From Candidatus Woesearchaeota archaeon (lineage in GTDB: Archaea; Nanobdellota; Nanobdellia; Woesearchaeales; JACQNA01), in contig JACQNA010000100.1 in NCBI GenBank assembly GCA_016203335.1, positions 1 to 6,229 of the forward strand: a stretch of 6,229 bases of DNA, in the 5' to 3' direction. Position numbers and translations under genes: made by a program. Below the pieces are notes generated by a model. That model was not told the DNA's origin, did not search any database, and was given only the letters and a program-made list of their open reading frames with translations. Positions 5,645 through 6,229 of the stretch are shown piece after piece; the stretch's first letter is position 1, and each line of letters starts with the position of its first letter.

Positions 5645-5653
5645 TTTATATAC
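5645..5653 (+). promoter_or_regulatory. TATA box of the small ORF at 5689
   Basis: TTTATATAC begins 8 nt after the protease stop. The predicted start of transcription is near 5674, which leaves a leader of about 15 nt before the ATG at 5689, unlike the leaderless neighbours. Confidence 0.55.
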
Positions 5654-5678
5654 CTGTTTTGCATCAGGACAGATAAGG

Positions 5679-5685
5679 GGTGGTC
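5679..5685 (+). promoter_or_regulatory. Shine-Dalgarno of the small ORF
   Basis: GGTGGTC can pair with the archaeal 16S rRNA tail sequence GAUCACC using one G-U pair, and it lies 3 nt before the ATG at 5689. It is the only convincing Shine-Dalgarno seen in the window and supports translation of the short ORF. Confidence 0.45.
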
Positions 5686-5688
5686 GAG

Positions 5689-5820
5689 ATGAATGTCGCT
5701 GAAGAAACATTCAAGCGGGTAGAGGCAAAAGACAATATCCGGAAGCGCGTGATGGCGTTTGCAGACATTGAGGACGAGCAGATGGCCAATGAGATTGCGC
5801 GCAGATGGGCGAGATTGTAA
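5689..5820 (+). CDS. Small protein of unknown function, 43 aa
   Basis: The ORF encodes MNVAEETFKRVEAKD, continuing to a C-terminus of ANEIARRWARL. It is highly charged and probably mostly helical, with no cysteines and no membrane segment. I do not recognise a family. Support for it being real comes from its own TATA box at 5645-5653, a Shine-Dalgarno 3 nt upstream and codon choice resembling the neighbours. A short helical charged protein could be an antitoxin-like or regulatory peptide, or a leftover of a longer gene, but none of these is shown. No partner toxin lies next to it. Confidence 0.6.
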   Translation: MNVAEETFKRVEAKDNIRKRVMAFADIEDEQMANEIARRWARL

Positions 5821-5871
5821 GAAAATTGATGCTAATTGTTCTGAGTATTGTAAGATAGCTTGAGCGCCGCC

Positions 5872-5989
5872 AGTGCTCTCACTCGCTGCGCCGGCGTGGC
5901 GTGCGGCGAGGATGCCTCATCCGAGCGAGCGAAGCGACGCACCGCCACTGCCGGCGCATGGACGTAGTTTTCCCGCTGAACTGAGCACT
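5872..5989. repeat. GC-rich long imperfect hairpin between two genes
   Basis: The intergenic region 5821-6005 has no ORF I can support. TGCGCCGGC (5887-5895) pairs with GCCGGCGCA (5950-5958), GTGGCG (5896-5901) with CGCCAC (5943-5948), and TGCG (5902-5905) with CGCA (5938-5941), with single-base bulges between the blocks. Inside, GGATG/CATCC (5910-5914 and 5918-5922) forms a small hairpin, followed by GAGC/GAAGC short repeats. AGTGCTC (5872-5878) and GAGCACT (5983-5989) could close the whole. It is much richer in G+C than its flanks. It may be a non-coding RNA, an intergenic repeat family member or a terminator-like structure; I cannot match it to a known RNA. Confidence 0.6.
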
Positions 5990-6005
5990 ACCACCTTCCG
6001 ATACC

Positions 6006-6014
6006 TTTAAAAAC
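6006..6014 (+). promoter_or_regulatory. TATA box of the L10e gene (leaderless)
   Basis: TTTAAAAAC is centred 26 nt before the ATG at 6036, again the leaderless spacing. The bases between it and the ATG are pyrimidine-rich and contain no Shine-Dalgarno. Confidence 0.65.
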
Positions 6015-6035
6015 ATCCCTATTCTCCGCCTGCCC

Positions 6036-6229
6036 ATGGTAAAATTGCGGAAAGGGAATTCCTATCGCAGGCTCGAGCGCCCGTACACCAGGAAGTCAAA
6101 GTACAAGCGCTACCAGTTTGTCCGGGCAAACCCGACCATGATTATCGCTCGGTTTGAGAGCGGCGAGCCCCAGAAGAAGTTTGCATATGCCTATACCCTG
6201 GTCTCGAAAAGCTCGCTGCAGATCAGGCA
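6036..6229 (+). CDS. rpl10e: Ribosomal protein L10e (uL16 family), N-terminal part
   Basis: The gene runs off the right edge, so only 64 codons are visible. They begin MVKLRKGNSYRRLERPYTRK and continue through FVRANP, a FESGEP block and LVSKSSLQIR. The RPYTRKS motif near residues 15-21 and the QIR ending are characteristic of archaeal L10e/L16-type proteins (uL16), which bind near the tRNA elbow and peptidyl-transferase region of the 50S subunit. The N-terminus is very basic, as expected for a ribosomal protein. The start is supported by the TATA box 26 nt upstream. The family name rests on recall of the N-terminal pattern; the full sequence would settle it. Confidence 0.85.
   Translation, partial: MVKLRKGNSYRRLERPYTRKSKYKRYQFVRANPTMIIARFESGEPQKKFAYAYTLVSKSSLQIR

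Noticed and set aside
5881..5910. Resemblance of ACTCGCTGCGC and TGCGGCGAG to a ColE1-type plasmid origin region
   Set aside because: Only short GC-rich words are shared and the surrounding sequence differs; this is considered chance and not vector contamination.
5821..6000. Possible tRNA, SRP RNA or RNase P RNA in the GC-rich intergenic region
   Set aside because: No T-loop sequence, anticodon arm, SRP GNAR domain or RNase P core motif could be found; only a long hairpin is supported.

Overview
The window most likely comes from an archaeon, probably a DPANN-type lineage such as Woesearchaeota or Pacearchaeota. The lineage is inferred from gene style and cannot be proved from 6 kb. The archaeal evidence is a class I lysyl-tRNA synthetase, an archaeal/eukaryotic-type peptidyl-tRNA hydrolase (Pth2), an archaeal-style KsgA/Dim1 and an archaeal L10e/L16-type ribosomal protein. 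In addition, TATA boxes of the form TTTAAATAC or TTTATAAAT lie 25-27 nt before five start codons, the layout expected of leaderless archaeal mRNAs.

Layout, left to right. 1-70 is AT-rich and carries TATA-like sequences, possibly the promoter of a gene to the left. lysS (71-1624) is on the minus strand with its own leaderless promoter. 1625-1876 holds that promoter and, on the plus strand, a start-less coding remnant that looks like the C-terminal end of an EndoQ/TIGR00375-type nuclease with a terminal PCNA-binding (PIP) motif. An unrecognised minus-strand gene (1877-2938, start revised downward) is divergent from a plus-strand cluster: pth2 (3012-3359), a small basic unknown protein (3361-3795) and ksgA (3785-4540). 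The cluster is packed tightly enough to be one operon.

4508-4727 is the most unusual part. It is a run of perfect inverted repeats, including a 12-bp stem reaching into the end of ksgA, hairpins of 9 and 10 bp, and a 65-nt unit with inverted ends around a GNRA-loop hairpin. This run ends directly at the TATA box of the next gene, a membrane-anchored, PDZ-less HtrA/DegP-type serine protease (4728-5636). A 43-codon ORF with its own promoter and Shine-Dalgarno follows (5689-5820). Next is a GC-rich region of about 130 nt that folds into one long imperfect hairpin (5872-5989), and last the start of a ribosomal protein L10e gene (6036 to the window end).

Most identified genes serve translation: lysine charging (LysS), recycling of peptidyl-tRNA (Pth2), small-subunit rRNA dimethylation (KsgA) and a large-subunit protein (L10e). 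The protease probably serves envelope protein quality control. No tRNA, rRNA, CRISPR array or complete transposase gene was seen.
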